A stretch of DNA of 64,000 nt from Maricaulis sp048270265 (lineage in GTDB: Bacteria > Pseudomonadota > Alphaproteobacteria > Caulobacterales > Maricaulaceae): assembly GCF_048270265.1 (NCBI RefSeq), contig NZ_JBLWTD010000002.1, positions 1 through 64,000 on the forward strand, read 5' to 3'. Of this stretch, positions 8,834 through 16,933 are shown one piece after another. The translations under genes were made by a program, and so were the position numbers. Position 1 is the stretch's first letter. Each line of letters starts with the position of its first letter. The notes beneath the pieces were generated by a model. That model had not been told where the DNA came from, did no database searches, and saw nothing but the letters and a program-made list of their open reading frames with translations.

Positions 8834-9631
8834 CTAGGGGCGCTGGCCCCAGGCCACGAAGGCGCCGTTGAGGAATTCGGTTTCCGTCTTGGCGTAGAGG
8901 AAGGGCTCGCCATCGGGCATCAGCACAGCACCGCCGGCGGCATTGAGCACGGCGTGGCCGGCGCCGGTATCCCATTCGCGGGTCGGGCCGAAGCGGGGAT
9001 AGACATCGGCCAGGCCTTCCGCGACCAGGCAGAATTTCAGCGAGGAGCCCGCCGAGGTGCGGTCGGTGACACCGACGGAATCGGCGAAGGCGAGGGTCGC
9101 CGCATCGGCGTGCGAACGGCTCATCACGCCGGTCAGACCGCCGGCCGGCCGCGCACGGGTGGTGATCGGGTCCAGCTGGTCGGGTTCGATCGCATCGCCG
9201 GCCTTCAATGCCCCGGCCCAGGCCTCGGTGCCGCCGATATAGACGCGTTCGCGCGCCGGTGCGTAGACACAGCCGGCCGTCGGGATCCGGTCTTCCACCA
9301 GGGCGATATTGACCGTGAATTCGCCATTCTTGTTGATGAATTCCTTGGTGCCATCGACCGGGTCGACGAGGATGAAGGTCTGGCCGACATCGGGCCGGAA
9401 GCCGGCCGAGAAGCTTTCCTCGGCGAGGACGGGAATGCCCGGCAGCAGTTTCTCCAGCCCGGCGAGGATGATTTTTTCGGCGAGCTCGTCGGCGTCGGTC
9501 ACCGGGGAGGCATCATCCTTGGCGCGCGATGCGAAGTCGGAATTGTAGATTTCCATGATGGCGGATCCGGCTTCGCTGCACAGGCGGGCGAATTCGAAGG
9601 CGAGGGCATTCTTGTCATTGATCAGGGACAT
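8834..9631 (-). CDS. cysQ: 3'(2'),5'-bisphosphate nucleotidase
   Basis: Hydrolyses 3'-phosphoadenosine-5'-phosphate (PAP) to AMP, removing the by-product of PAPS use. The 265-residue IMPase-superfamily protein has LAEES (about 67), the extended DPVDGTKEF motif with the KEF signature of CysQ (about 85-93) and WDTGAGHAVLNAAGG near the C-terminus. The frame stays open upstream; I chose the ATG at 9631, which gives MSLINDK and the family length. It lies convergent with cysDNC and 17 bp downstream of a transporter gene on the same strand, making a plausible sulfate-uptake/PAP-recycling pair. Confidence 0.92.
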   Translation of the reverse strand: MSLINDKNALAFEFARLCSEAGSAIMEIYNSDFASRAKDDASPVTDADELAEKIILAGLEKLLPGIPVLAEESFSAGFRPDVGQTFILVDPVDGTKEFINKNGEFTVNIALVEDRIPTAGCVYAPARERVYIGGTEAWAGALKAGDAIEPDQLDPITTRARPAGGLTGVMSRSHADAATLAFADSVGVTDRTSAGSSLKFCLVAEGLADVYPRFGPTREWDTGAGHAVLNAAGGAVLMPDGEPFLYAKTETEFLNGAFVAWGQRP

Positions 9632-9648
9632 GAGAACTCCAGACGGGG

Positions 9649-11457
9649 TCAGAAATGCAGGATTGCCAGTGTGGCAATGGCGGCAATGGCGTAGGCGATG
9701 AGCACCACACTTCCCAGGCGCAGGAAATGGGAGAGGCGATATTGCCCCGGCGTCAGCACCATCAGGTGGGTCTGATAGCCGAAGGGCAGGAGAAAACTGG
9801 CACTGGCACCGAAGGCGGTCGCCAGCACGAAGGCATCTGCGGGCAGGGCCAGCTGGACCGCGGTTCCCAGGGCGACGGGCAGGGTGATCAGCGCGGCGCT
9901 GGCGTTGGAAAACAATTCGGTCATGCACCAGGCGAGCAGGAAAATCGAGGCCAGGGCGGCCCAGTCGGGCAGGCCATTGACCTGGTGGGCAATGAAGTCG
10001 GCCAATACATCGGAGGCGCCCGATTGCTGGATCAGCTGGCTCAGCAGCACCGCTCCCCACAGGATGATCACCAGCTCGAAGGGAAAGACCCGTTTGGTTT
10101 CACGCGGGGATATCCAGCCGCTCAGGACGCAGGTCGCGGCCATCAGGAAGGCGGCCAGGGCAAAGGGGAGAAGCTGAAACACGGCCACGATGAGAAAGAC
10201 GGCAAAGCCGGCACACAGCAGAAGGCTGTTGCGGCGGCTGAGCGGGACCTGGCCGGGCTCCTCGACATCGAGGATATGCAGGTTGGTGCGCAGATTCCCG
10301 CGCGAGCGGAAATCGGGGCCCGCCGCCAGGATCAGGATATCGCCCGTCTTGAGCCGGATTTCGCCGAGTTTCCCCGACAGGCTCTCATCGCCGCGGCGCA
10401 CCGCGACCACAGAGGCGTCGAAACGGGCGCGAAAATCGGCTTCCTTCAATGTGCGGCCGTCGAGGACGGAGTTGTTGGCGATGACCGCATGGAACAGCGT
10501 GCCCAGCCGCTCCGGCTGTGAGGGGCCGTCGATCGAGATGCCATTGATCGCATGCAGTTCGTCGACATGAACGAAATCGCCCACGAAGATCAACCGGTCA
10601 CCTTCCTCGATCGCATGGCTCGGATTGACCGGGGAAATGATCCGCTCCTGCCGCACGATTTCGGCGAGGAAGAAGCTCTGCAAATGCCGCAGCTGGTTCT
10701 CGCCGATATTCCTGCCGATCAGTTTCGAGCCCGGCTGGACCCGGGCCTCGATGTAGTAGACCGCGCTGTCCGGACCGGTCGCGCCCTCGGGGCGCCGCAA
10801 GATGATCGGGGCGAACAGGACCAGCGCACCAAACACGGCCAGCGCGGCCATGGCGCCGGGCATGGCGAAATCGAGCACGGTCAGTTGCAATCCGCCGCGA
10901 GCCGCCTCGCCGACCACCATCAGGCTGGCGCTGGTCCCGAAAGGGGTCAGCATGCCCCCGGCGAGCGCCATGTAGGAGAGGGGCAGCAGCAGGGCGTGTG
11001 GCGGGATGGTCGGGTGGCGCGCCGCCGGTCCCATGAAGGCCCCGACCACCGCCGTATTGGGCGTGAAGGCGGAGACCAGGCCGGTCAGGCCGAGAAAGCG
11101 GATGAGGCTGGCGCGCATGCCGAGCCTGGCGCGTCCGAACAGGGCTTGTCCGATGCCGGGGATCTTGGTCAGGGCGGCGGCGACGATCACCAGGCTGGTG
11201 ACGGCGATGATGGCCGGAGAGGTGATGGCGGTGACGGCGTCGGTGAATCCGATCTGCCCGGTGATGATGACGCCGATGATGAAGCCGGCAAAGGCGCGCG
11301 TTGTCCCGACCCGGCCCGACAGGAGCGCCGCGGCCAGCAGTGTAATCAGCACAAAATCGATGATCGTCGCGCTCAATCTTCCCCCCGGAATCCGTCTGCC
11401 CTTGCGGGCGAGCAAGTGGTAGCGTATCGCGAGCACAATCCAAATCCCTGCCTGCAT
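9649..11457 (-). CDS. SLC13/DASS-family anion symporter with two RCK C-terminal (TrkA-C) domains
   Basis: About 600-residue inner-membrane transporter. Hydrophobic segments occupy about 25-225, followed by a soluble insert of about 165 residues carrying two TrkA-C-like regulatory modules (IGRNIGENQLRHL and ILILAAGPD segments), then six or so further transmembrane helices. Conserved SLC13 stretches include the helix-ending TPNTAVVGAF and the later ELFSNASAALITLPVA, both Asn-bearing. Proteins with this layout are annotated as sulfate or dicarboxylate permeases. Proximity to cysQ and cysDNC makes sulfate the best guess. A TTG at 11376 would give a shorter N-terminus lacking the basic leader, so the start is uncertain. 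Confidence 0.85.
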   Translation of the reverse strand: MQAGIWIVLAIRYHLLARKGRRIPGGRLSATIIDFVLITLLAAALLSGRVGTTRAFAGFIIGVIITGQIGFTDAVTAITSPAIIAVTSLVIVAAALTKIPGIGQALFGRARLGMRASLIRFLGLTGLVSAFTPNTAVVGAFMGPAARHPTIPPHALLLPLSYMALAGGMLTPFGTSASLMVVGEAARGGLQLTVLDFAMPGAMAALAVFGALVLFAPIILRRPEGATGPDSAVYYIEARVQPGSKLIGRNIGENQLRHLQSFFLAEIVRQERIISPVNPSHAIEEGDRLIFVGDFVHVDELHAINGISIDGPSQPERLGTLFHAVIANNSVLDGRTLKEADFRARFDASVVAVRRGDESLSGKLGEIRLKTGDILILAAGPDFRSRGNLRTNLHILDVEEPGQVPLSRRNSLLLCAGFAVFLIVAVFQLLPFALAAFLMAATCVLSGWISPRETKRVFPFELVIILWGAVLLSQLIQQSGASDVLADFIAHQVNGLPDWAALASIFLLAWCMTELFSNASAALITLPVALGTAVQLALPADAFVLATAFGASASFLLPFGYQTHLMVLTPGQYRLSHFLRLGSVVLIAYAIAAIATLAILHF

Positions 11458-11552
11458 TTACAGGACCGGTTTCCGCTCTGAAGCTGGGCGGGAACCCGCA
11501 AGGATGGTAACGGTGCGGCAGATTGGCTTCGATCCACGGCGCGGACCCCTCA

Positions 11553-12593
11553 ATGACCGTCGACAACACACCCCGGCCACGTCCCCAGGCGCCGCAATCG
11601 CCGACGGCGGATATCGCCGTCCTGATCGTGGCCTATCGCAGCCGCGACACGCTGGGCCAGTGTATCGAGACGCTGGGTGCACAGACGGTGCGGCCGCGCC
11701 AGGTCCTGGTGCTGGAGAATGGTTCGCCCGAGGGCGAGCGGATCGATGCCGCGACGCTGCCCGACTGGGTCGAATTCATCGAGAGCGGGGAAAATCTCGG
11801 CTTTGCCGGCGGCAATAACCGGCTGGCCGCCCTGGCGAGGTGCGAATGGCTGGCCCTGCTCAATCCCGATGCCTTTCCCCGGCCGGACTGGCTGGAGCAA
11901 TTGCTTGAGGGCGTGGCGCGCTATCCGGAGATTTCCCTGTTCGGATCGACGCAATACGCAGCCGGCTATCCCGGACAGCTTGATGGTGTCGGCGATGTCT
12001 ATCATGCGACCGGGCTGGCCTACCGGGCCGGCTATGGACGCTCCGTCGACCTGCTGCCGCCCGATGGCGAGGTTTTCGCGGTGTGCGGCGCGGCCACCTT
12101 TGTCCGCCGCTCCCTGTTTGAAGCCCTGGGCGGGTTTGACGAGCGCTTCTTCTGTTACAACGAGGATGTCGACCTGGCCTATCGGGCCAGGCTGGCCGGA
12201 CACAGGGCGATGCAGCTGCGCGATGCCGCCGTCGAGCATCTTGGCTATGCCTCTTCGGGGCGGCGTTCGGAATTTGCCACCTATTACGGTGTGCGCAACC
12301 GGCTCTGGGTGTTTCTCAAGAATACGCCCGGCTGGCTGTTCTGGCTGTTGATACCGGTCCATGCCGCCATCACCGCCCTGCTGTGGCTGTCAGCGGCGCG
12401 CTTTGGCCAGTTCACCGTGTTCGGCCGCGCCTTGCGCGATGCGCTCGGGCGGCGCGGGGAGATGATGCAGTCGCGGCGGGAGATCCAGGCCGGGCGCGTC
12501 GCCACGTCCTGGCAGATTGCACGCGCGATGAGCTGGAACCCCCTGCGGCTGCTGACCCGGGCACCGGATGTCCGGCCGCCCGGACGAAACTAG
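11553..12593 (+). CDS. Family 2 glycosyltransferase (rhamnosyltransferase-like)
   Basis: 346-residue GT-A-fold glycosyltransferase. Residues about 20-240 hold the catalytic domain: IVAYRSRDTL near the N-terminus, VLENGSPEG, the LLNPDAFP metal/nucleotide-contact motif (in place of a strict DxD), and FFCYNEDVDLAYRARLAG, the ED motif of the catalytic base. A hydrophobic stretch around 250-275 (GWLFWLLIPVH) suggests membrane association, and the tail is basic. The ATG at 11553 was chosen over an upstream TTG. Likely role: adding a sugar to an O-antigen or capsule intermediate at the inner membrane face. Acceptor and donor cannot be read. The gene overlaps the convergent next gene by 4 bp. Confidence 0.87.
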   Translation: MTVDNTPRPRPQAPQSPTADIAVLIVAYRSRDTLGQCIETLGAQTVRPRQVLVLENGSPEGERIDAATLPDWVEFIESGENLGFAGGNNRLAALARCEWLALLNPDAFPRPDWLEQLLEGVARYPEISLFGSTQYAAGYPGQLDGVGDVYHATGLAYRAGYGRSVDLLPPDGEVFAVCGAATFVRRSLFEALGGFDERFFCYNEDVDLAYRARLAGHRAMQLRDAAVEHLGYASSGRRSEFATYYGVRNRLWVFLKNTPGWLFWLLIPVHAAITALLWLSAARFGQFTVFGRALRDALGRRGEMMQSRREIQAGRVATSWQIARAMSWNPLRLLTRAPDVRPPGRN

Positions 12594-13174
12594 CAATCAG
12601 GAAGCTGGTCCAGCGGTGTCAGTTCGACGCGTTCGAGATCAATTGTGTTGCGCTCGAAAGCCCAGTCCGGCCACATGCCGATAAAGGCGAAATCCCAGCT
12701 GCAGGTCGGCGCGGCGACTTCGATGGTGAAGGCCTCGAACTCGCCGCTGACCTCGACATGTTCGCCGGCATTCTGCCCGACACCGGGAACGAAGAAATTG
12801 AGCCGGACACCTTCCGCGCCATGTTCCGGTGCGCTGCGCACGGTGAAGCTGAGCCGCACGCGCCGGCCCTGGATGGCCGCAACCTCGGCCGGTGACAGGG
12901 TGAAGAAAGCCCCGGCCGACTGGATCCCCTCGAAGGGGCCGCGCACCGCATCGATGCGGGCGAACATCTCATCGCCTTCGCTGAGGAATTGCGCTGTGAG
13001 GCCATTGCCGGTGGTCAGGGCGTTGAGGCTGTCGCCCTCGAACACGATGCCCTCGGAGAGGATTTCCTCGCGCGATCGCACGGCATTGTCGCCATAGCTC
13101 AGCGCACCGGCCACCATTCCGGCGGTGACGAGGGCGGCGATCGGGTAAAAGGCCCAGTCGGGCAGGCTGTACAT
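12590..13174 (-). CDS. Hypothetical single-pass membrane-anchored protein
   Basis: 194 residues from the ATG at 13174 (a TTG seven codons upstream is possible). One hydrophobic segment near the N-terminus (FYPIAALVTAGMVAGALSY) is followed by a predicted periplasmic part that looks like an all-beta, carbohydrate-binding-like fold, with alternating strands and many aromatics. Two cysteines near the C-terminus (PTCSWDF and the terminal PDC) could form a disulfide. I recognise no family. It faces the glycosyltransferase gene tail-to-tail with a 4-bp overlap, which says nothing about shared function. Confidence 0.75.
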   Translation of the reverse strand: MYSLPDWAFYPIAALVTAGMVAGALSYGDNAVRSREEILSEGIVFEGDSLNALTTGNGLTAQFLSEGDEMFARIDAVRGPFEGIQSAGAFFTLSPAEVAAIQGRRVRLSFTVRSAPEHGAEGVRLNFFVPGVGQNAGEHVEVSGEFEAFTIEVAAPTCSWDFAFIGMWPDWAFERNTIDLERVELTPLDQLPDC

Positions 13175-13409
13175 CGTAGTTTTCGACCTGGACAAGCGAT
13201 GGATGACGAAGGAAGTGTTTGGCGCGGATGCCGGGCCGGGTCAACGGCGGCAGCGCGGAATGCGCGCCATGAATTGTCACGGATATCGGCCTCGCTTTTG
13301 CCCTGATCCGGTGCGAGAAAACCCGGTATTGACCACGGGAGTCAAGGCGCGGGGCGGCAATCTTGAGAGAGTACTTGAACTTTGACGCAACGCAGCGGAT
13401 TTTAGGACG

Positions 13410-13703
13410 ATGACGGAACGACCCAATTCCGCTGACGATCCCCTTCTGGCGGCCGTAACCCGGTTGAACGGGGCGTTGGCGCGCATTGAGGGGCAGACCA
13501 AGAAGCTGCGCGGCCGCGTCGAACGCGCCGAGTCGGCGGCGATCGGTGCCCGTGATGCCGATGACGACAGGGCCCGGCTGGCCGATGCGCTCGATACGGC
13601 GCAGGCGCGTGAACAGGCCCTGCAACAGGTTGCGCAGGAAACATCGGACGCGCTCGACCGGGCGATTGGCGAATTGCGGCAGTATATGGATGAGGGGGGC
13701 TAG
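13410..13703 (+). CDS. Small coiled-coil protein preceding ZapA (DUF4164-like)
   Basis: 97-residue, highly charged helical protein with long heptad-like runs (RLNGALARIEGQ, DDDRARLADAL) and no cysteine or transmembrane segment. A short coiled-coil protein of this kind directly upstream of zapA is usual in alphaproteobacteria. Only 6 bp separate it from zapA, so the two are co-transcribed and probably act together in divisome assembly (inference from synteny). Confidence 0.82.
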   Translation: MTERPNSADDPLLAAVTRLNGALARIEGQTKKLRGRVERAESAAIGARDADDDRARLADALDTAQAREQALQQVAQETSDALDRAIGELRQYMDEGG

Positions 13704-13709
13704 ATCGGC

Positions 13710-14138
13710 ATGTCGAAGGTAGCGGTCACACTCAATGGACGGGTCTATTCGATCGGCTGCGAGGAGGGGCAGGAAGCCTATCTGCGCGAGCTCGCCGGCT
13801 ATCTCGACGGCAAGGTCTCCATCATGGCCAGCCAGGTCGGCCAGATCGGTGATCTGCGTCTGGCGGTGATGGCGTCCCTGATCGTTGTCGACGAGCTCAA
13901 GGATGCTGAGCGCCGTATCGCGACGCTTGAAGCCGAGCTGGAGGAATTGCGGTCCCGGGCCCAGGGCTCTGACAGTGAGTATGGCGAGGAGCGCCAGCAT
14001 CTCGCGGAACACCTGCTCAAGGCGGCCCAGCGTCTGGAACAGCTCGCTGCCAGTCTCGACTTTCCCGAGCCTGATCTCGACGCCGAAACCAGGCCGGTCA
14101 CTGAGCCGAAGATCAAATTCGCAGACGCGCGCACTTGA
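13710..14138 (+). CDS. zapA: Cell division protein ZapA
   Basis: FtsZ-binding protein that bundles protofilaments at the division ring. The N-terminal domain (about 1-65) has the family pattern VTLNGRVYSIGCEEGQEAYL and the LRLAVMASLIVVDEL helix. A coiled coil follows (about 65-125), with a low-complexity acidic tail. At 142 residues it is longer than enterobacterial ZapA (about 109), as is common in this class. The downstream order, with a 6S-like RNA and then 5-formyl-THF cyclo-ligase, is the conserved zapA locus and strengthens the call. Confidence 0.93.
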   Translation: MSKVAVTLNGRVYSIGCEEGQEAYLRELAGYLDGKVSIMASQVGQIGDLRLAVMASLIVVDELKDAERRIATLEAELEELRSRAQGSDSEYGEERQHLAEHLLKAAQRLEQLAASLDFPEPDLDAETRPVTEPKIKFADART

Positions 14139-14141
14139 GCT

Positions 14142-14292
14142 GGGACCCGTTAGGCCTCACATAGGGACTGGCGGTTTCTGCAGCGTGCGATGGGGCATAA
14201 ATCCCACGGACCGTACATCACCACGAGGGAGCTGCCTCTGCTAGGGACCCTGGTCCTCTGTATGCGGCGCCCACCTGCACCGTCGGGTCAGT
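14142..14292 (+). ncRNA. ssrS: 6S RNA (alphaproteobacterial type)
   Basis: The roughly 195-bp gap between zapA and the cyclo-ligase gene has no ORF and can close on itself. GACCCG at 14144-14149 pairs with CGGGTC at 14284-14289, enclosing about 145 nt with purine/pyrimidine-rich complementary stretches and a GGGCAUAAAUCCC-type central segment. Position between zapA and ygfA/fthC is the classic 6S RNA locus across proteobacteria. 6S RNA binds housekeeping RNA polymerase holoenzyme and dampens transcription in stationary phase. Ends are approximate, and the fold was done by eye. Confidence 0.75.
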
Positions 14293-14332
14293 GGGGATTT
14301 ACATGTCTTGCCGGCGCAGGTGGAGCCGCCAC

Positions 14333-14932
14333 ATGAATTTGAATGCGCTCAAGGATGAGCTCCGGCGGCGCGCCCTCGCGGCGCGCCAGACCGCCCACGA
14401 GGCGGCGCCCGATGCCGGCGAGCGGCTGGTTGACCACTTCCCCTTTGAACTTCTGACGCCCGGCATGGTGGTCTCGGCCTATTGGCCGCTGCCCGGCGAG
14501 ATCGATCCGCGCCCCTTGATGGCGGCGCTGGAGGCGCGGGGTGCCTGCCTCGCCCTTCCTGTCGTCATTGGCCCCGGCCACCCCCTGAAGTTCCGCGAGT
14601 GGCGCGCCGGCGATCCGCTGCAGCGCCGGGCCTTTGGCCTGATGGAGCCGCAGGAGACCGCCCCGGAACTTGTCCCGGATGTCCTCCTGGTGCCTCTGCT
14701 GGCGGTCGATCCCGACGGCAACCGCCTCGGCTTCGGCAAGGGCTATTATGATCGCACGCTGGCCGGGCTGCGCGCCAAAGGCGCGCCGCTGGCAATCGGG
14801 CTCGCCTATGAGGCGCAAATGGTGGCGGCGGTGCCGGTCGACGAGTTTGACCAGCCGCTGGAATGGGTGCTGACGGAGAAACGGGGCACCCCCTTATCCC
14901 CGCCCTCAGCCCATTATCCCACGTCATCCTGA
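14333..14932 (+). CDS. fthC: 5-formyltetrahydrofolate cyclo-ligase
   Basis: Converts 5-formyl-THF to 5,10-methenyl-THF with ATP, recycling stored folate. 199 residues. N-terminal basic ALKDELRRRALAARQ helix; PLPGEIDPRPL; and the C-terminal glycine-rich ATP motif LLAVDPDGNRLGFGKGYYDR (about 120-139) that defines the family. The ATG at 14333 has AGGTGGAG at good spacing and is preferred over an upstream in-frame GTG. The last codons and the TGA lie inside a repeat element that begins at 14922, so the C-terminal few residues may be recently acquired. Confidence 0.93.
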   Translation: MNLNALKDELRRRALAARQTAHEAAPDAGERLVDHFPFELLTPGMVVSAYWPLPGEIDPRPLMAALEARGACLALPVVIGPGHPLKFREWRAGDPLQRRAFGLMEPQETAPELVPDVLLVPLLAVDPDGNRLGFGKGYYDRTLAGLRAKGAPLAIGLAYEAQMVAAVPVDEFDQPLEWVLTEKRGTPLSPPSAHYPTSS

Positions 14933-15004
14933 CGCAAGTCAGGACCCAGACGGGACAGGTGCGGAGCCCGGTCTATCGAGGTCCCGACTTGCGTCGGGAT
15001 GACG
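14922..15004. repeat. REP-like palindromic repeat overlapping the 3' end of fthC
   Basis: Two 24-nt arms (14922-14945 and 14981-15004) are inverted copies with two differences, of the CGTCATCC...GTCAGGAC type, separated by 35 bp. The arms read as a dispersed intergenic palindromic unit of the kind common in GC-rich alphaproteobacteria. Only this one copy is in the window, so its dispersed nature is an inference. Confidence 0.7.
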
Positions 15005-15054
15005 GTAAATCATCAAACTTATCCCCGCCCCCCAAACCTGACGCATAATCCCCC

Positions 15055-15195
15055 CGTTCCGGTCGCACGGGAGGCGTGAGCTCAGTCACTTGCGGCGGCC
15101 GGGAGCGTGGAGCCCATCCGCACAAAGGCGTGACAGCCCGAGTTCCGGTGGGGCCATGATCGGGGAAGTGAGGCATTAGGGCTCGACCAATCTTC
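15055..15195. other. Unexplained structured intergenic sequence
   Basis: No credible ORF. The octamer GTTCCGGT occurs twice in direct orientation (15056 and 15142), and several short complementary blocks (GAGCCC with GGGCTC, GTGAGCTCAGTCAC partial palindrome) suggest a foldable RNA of about 120 nt. I looked for 4.5S RNA, tmRNA, cobalamin and SAM riboswitch signatures and found no match. It could be a remnant of a mobile element or an unrecognised small RNA on either strand. Confidence 0.4.
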
Positions 15196-15236
15196 CACGG
15201 TCATTTCGAGGCAGGGCCCGCGAGGGACCTGAGTAA

Positions 15237-15365
15237 ATCTCCACGTGCGGGACGTCTCGAATGTCTCAACTCATTATTGCGCTAAACGGCATTCGCCGCG
15301 TCCCGCACACCTCCCATTCCGGGGAGGAACCACTCAAACCTCCAGCCGCAAAGCGGCGTGGAGAT
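15237..15365. repeat. Nested inverted-repeat element downstream of ahcY
   Basis: Outer arms CTCCACG/CGTGGAG and inner arms GTGCGGGACG/CGTCCCGCAC (around 15244-15253 and 15298-15308) are nested in one ~130-bp unit. The preceding bases (15196-15236) read like part of the same composite, with a GGCAGGGCCCGCGAGGG segment. No ORF on either strand is convincing. It looks like a non-coding palindromic or MITE-like unit. No second copy is visible here. Confidence 0.5.
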
Positions 15366-15380
15366 ATTCCTGCATCCACC

Positions 15381-15416
15381 AAAAAAAACGCCCCCGGCAA
15401 AACCGGGAGCGCTTTT
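15381..15416 (-). terminator. Intrinsic terminator of ahcY
   Basis: On the minus strand, 24 bp past the ahcY stop, a stem of GCGCTCCCGG with CCGGGGGCG around a TTTTG loop is followed by eight consecutive T, the expected Rho-independent signature. Confidence 0.9.
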
Positions 15417-15439
15417 CCATACGGTACGGGGCGTTGAGC

Positions 15440-16855
15440 CTAGTAGCGGTAATGATCGGCCTTGAACGGGCCGGTCTTTGGCAGTTCGAGATATTCGGCC
15501 TGCTCGCTCGACAGCTTGGTCAGCTTGGCGCCGAGCTTGGGCAGGTGCAGGGCGGCGACCTTCTCGTCGAGATGCTTGGGCAGGATGTAGACATTGTTTT
15601 CGTACTGGTCGCCCTTGGTCCAGAGTTCGATCTGGGCCAGCGTCTGATTGGTGAAGCTGGCGGACATCACGAAGCTCGGATGGCCGGTGGCATTGCCGAG
15701 ATTGACCAGACGGCCTTCCGACAGCAGCACGATGCGATTGCCCTCGGGGAAGTTCACGATGTCGACCTGGGGTTTCACATTGGTCCACTCGAAATTCTGC
15801 AGGGCCTCGACCTGAATCTCATTGTCGAAATGGCCGATATTGCAGACGATCGCCATGTCCTTCATCGCCCGCATATGGTCGATGGTGATGATGTCCTTGT
15901 TGCCGGTCGCGGTGACGAAGATATCCATATCGCCGATCACGTCCTCGATCGTGACAACCGTGAAACCGTCCATGCAGGCCTGCAGGGCGCAGATCGGGTC
16001 GATCTCGGTGACGAAGACGCGGGCACCGGCGCCGCGCAGGGATTCCGCGGAACCCTTGCCGACATCGCCATAGCCGCAGACCAGGGCGGTCTTGCCGGCC
16101 ATCATCACATCGGTGCCGCGACGGATCGCGTCGACCAGGCTTTCGCGGCAGCCATAACGATTATCGAATTTCGACTTGGTGACGCTGTCATTGACGTTGA
16201 TGGCGGGGAAGGGAAGCTCGCCGCGCTTGTGCATCTGGTAGAGACGCATCACGCCGGTGGTGGTCTCTTCGGACACGCCCTGGATGGCGGCCTTGGCCTT
16301 GGCGAACCAGCCCGGGGTCGCCGCGATACGCTTCTTGATCTGGGCGAAGAGGGCGGTTTCCTCTTCCGATTTCGGATGGTCGAGCACGGACGGATCGGCT
16401 TCGGCCTTTTCGCCGAGGATCAGATACATGGTGGCATCGCCGCCATCATCGAGGATCATGTTGGCGGTTTCGCCATTGCCCCAATGGAAGATGGCGTCGG
16501 CGAAGTCCCAGTATTCCGCCAGTGTCTCGCCCTTGTGGGCAAAGACGGGCACGCCGGTGTCGGCGATGGCCGCAGCGGCATGGTCCTGGGTCGAGAAGAT
16601 GTTGCACGAGGCCCAGCGCACTTCGGCGCCGAGGGCGGTGAGGGTCTCGATCAGGATAGCGGTCTGGATCGTCATGTGGAGCGAGCCGGCGATGCGGGCG
16701 CCCTTGAGGGGCTGTGCCTTGCCGAATTCGGCGCGCAGGGCCATCAGGCCCGGCATTTCGATCTCGGCCATGTCCATTTCGATCCGGCCCCATTTGGCCA
16801 GCGACATGTCTTTTACGAGATAGGGTTTGTCCGCAGCAAATTGCGTCATGACCAT
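15440..16855 (-). CDS. ahcY: Adenosylhomocysteinase
   Basis: Reversibly splits S-adenosylhomocysteine to adenosine and homocysteine, clearing the inhibitor of methyltransferases. 471 residues, full length for the long bacterial form. Motifs: LHMTIQTA and HWGNGETANM in the substrate domain; NVNDSVTKSKFDNRYGCRESL; the NAD loop GYGDVGKGSA (about 265); and the diagnostic C-terminus KADHYRY. AAGGA sits 4 nt before the ATG at 16855. It follows metK on the same strand with 78 bp between, giving a methyl-cycle pair opposite metF-metH. Confidence 0.98.
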   Translation of the reverse strand: MVMTQFAADKPYLVKDMSLAKWGRIEMDMAEIEMPGLMALRAEFGKAQPLKGARIAGSLHMTIQTAILIETLTALGAEVRWASCNIFSTQDHAAAAIADTGVPVFAHKGETLAEYWDFADAIFHWGNGETANMILDDGGDATMYLILGEKAEADPSVLDHPKSEEETALFAQIKKRIAATPGWFAKAKAAIQGVSEETTTGVMRLYQMHKRGELPFPAINVNDSVTKSKFDNRYGCRESLVDAIRRGTDVMMAGKTALVCGYGDVGKGSAESLRGAGARVFVTEIDPICALQACMDGFTVVTIEDVIGDMDIFVTATGNKDIITIDHMRAMKDMAIVCNIGHFDNEIQVEALQNFEWTNVKPQVDIVNFPEGNRIVLLSEGRLVNLGNATGHPSFVMSASFTNQTLAQIELWTKGDQYENNVYILPKHLDEKVAALHLPKLGAKLTKLSSEQAEYLELPKTGPFKADHYRY

Positions 16856-16897
16856 CAGGTCCTTCCATTGGGTATGTGTGTCTTGAAACAGTTGGGC

Positions 16898-16924
16898 AAA
16901 CGGGCCGGTCGTGCCGGCCCGCTT
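16898..16924 (-). terminator. Hairpin between metK and ahcY
   Basis: Perfect 8-bp CGGGCCGG/CCGGCCCG stem with a 5-nt loop just after the metK stop on the minus strand, followed by only three T. It may act as a weak terminator, a processing site, or a stabiliser of the metK 3' end, letting ahcY be set at a different level. Confidence 0.55.
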
Positions 16925-16933
16925 GTATCAGAT

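Noticed and set aside
15055..15195. 4.5S RNA, tmRNA or cobalamin riboswitch
   Set aside because: Signature loops of these RNAs are absent and no suitable downstream gene exists.
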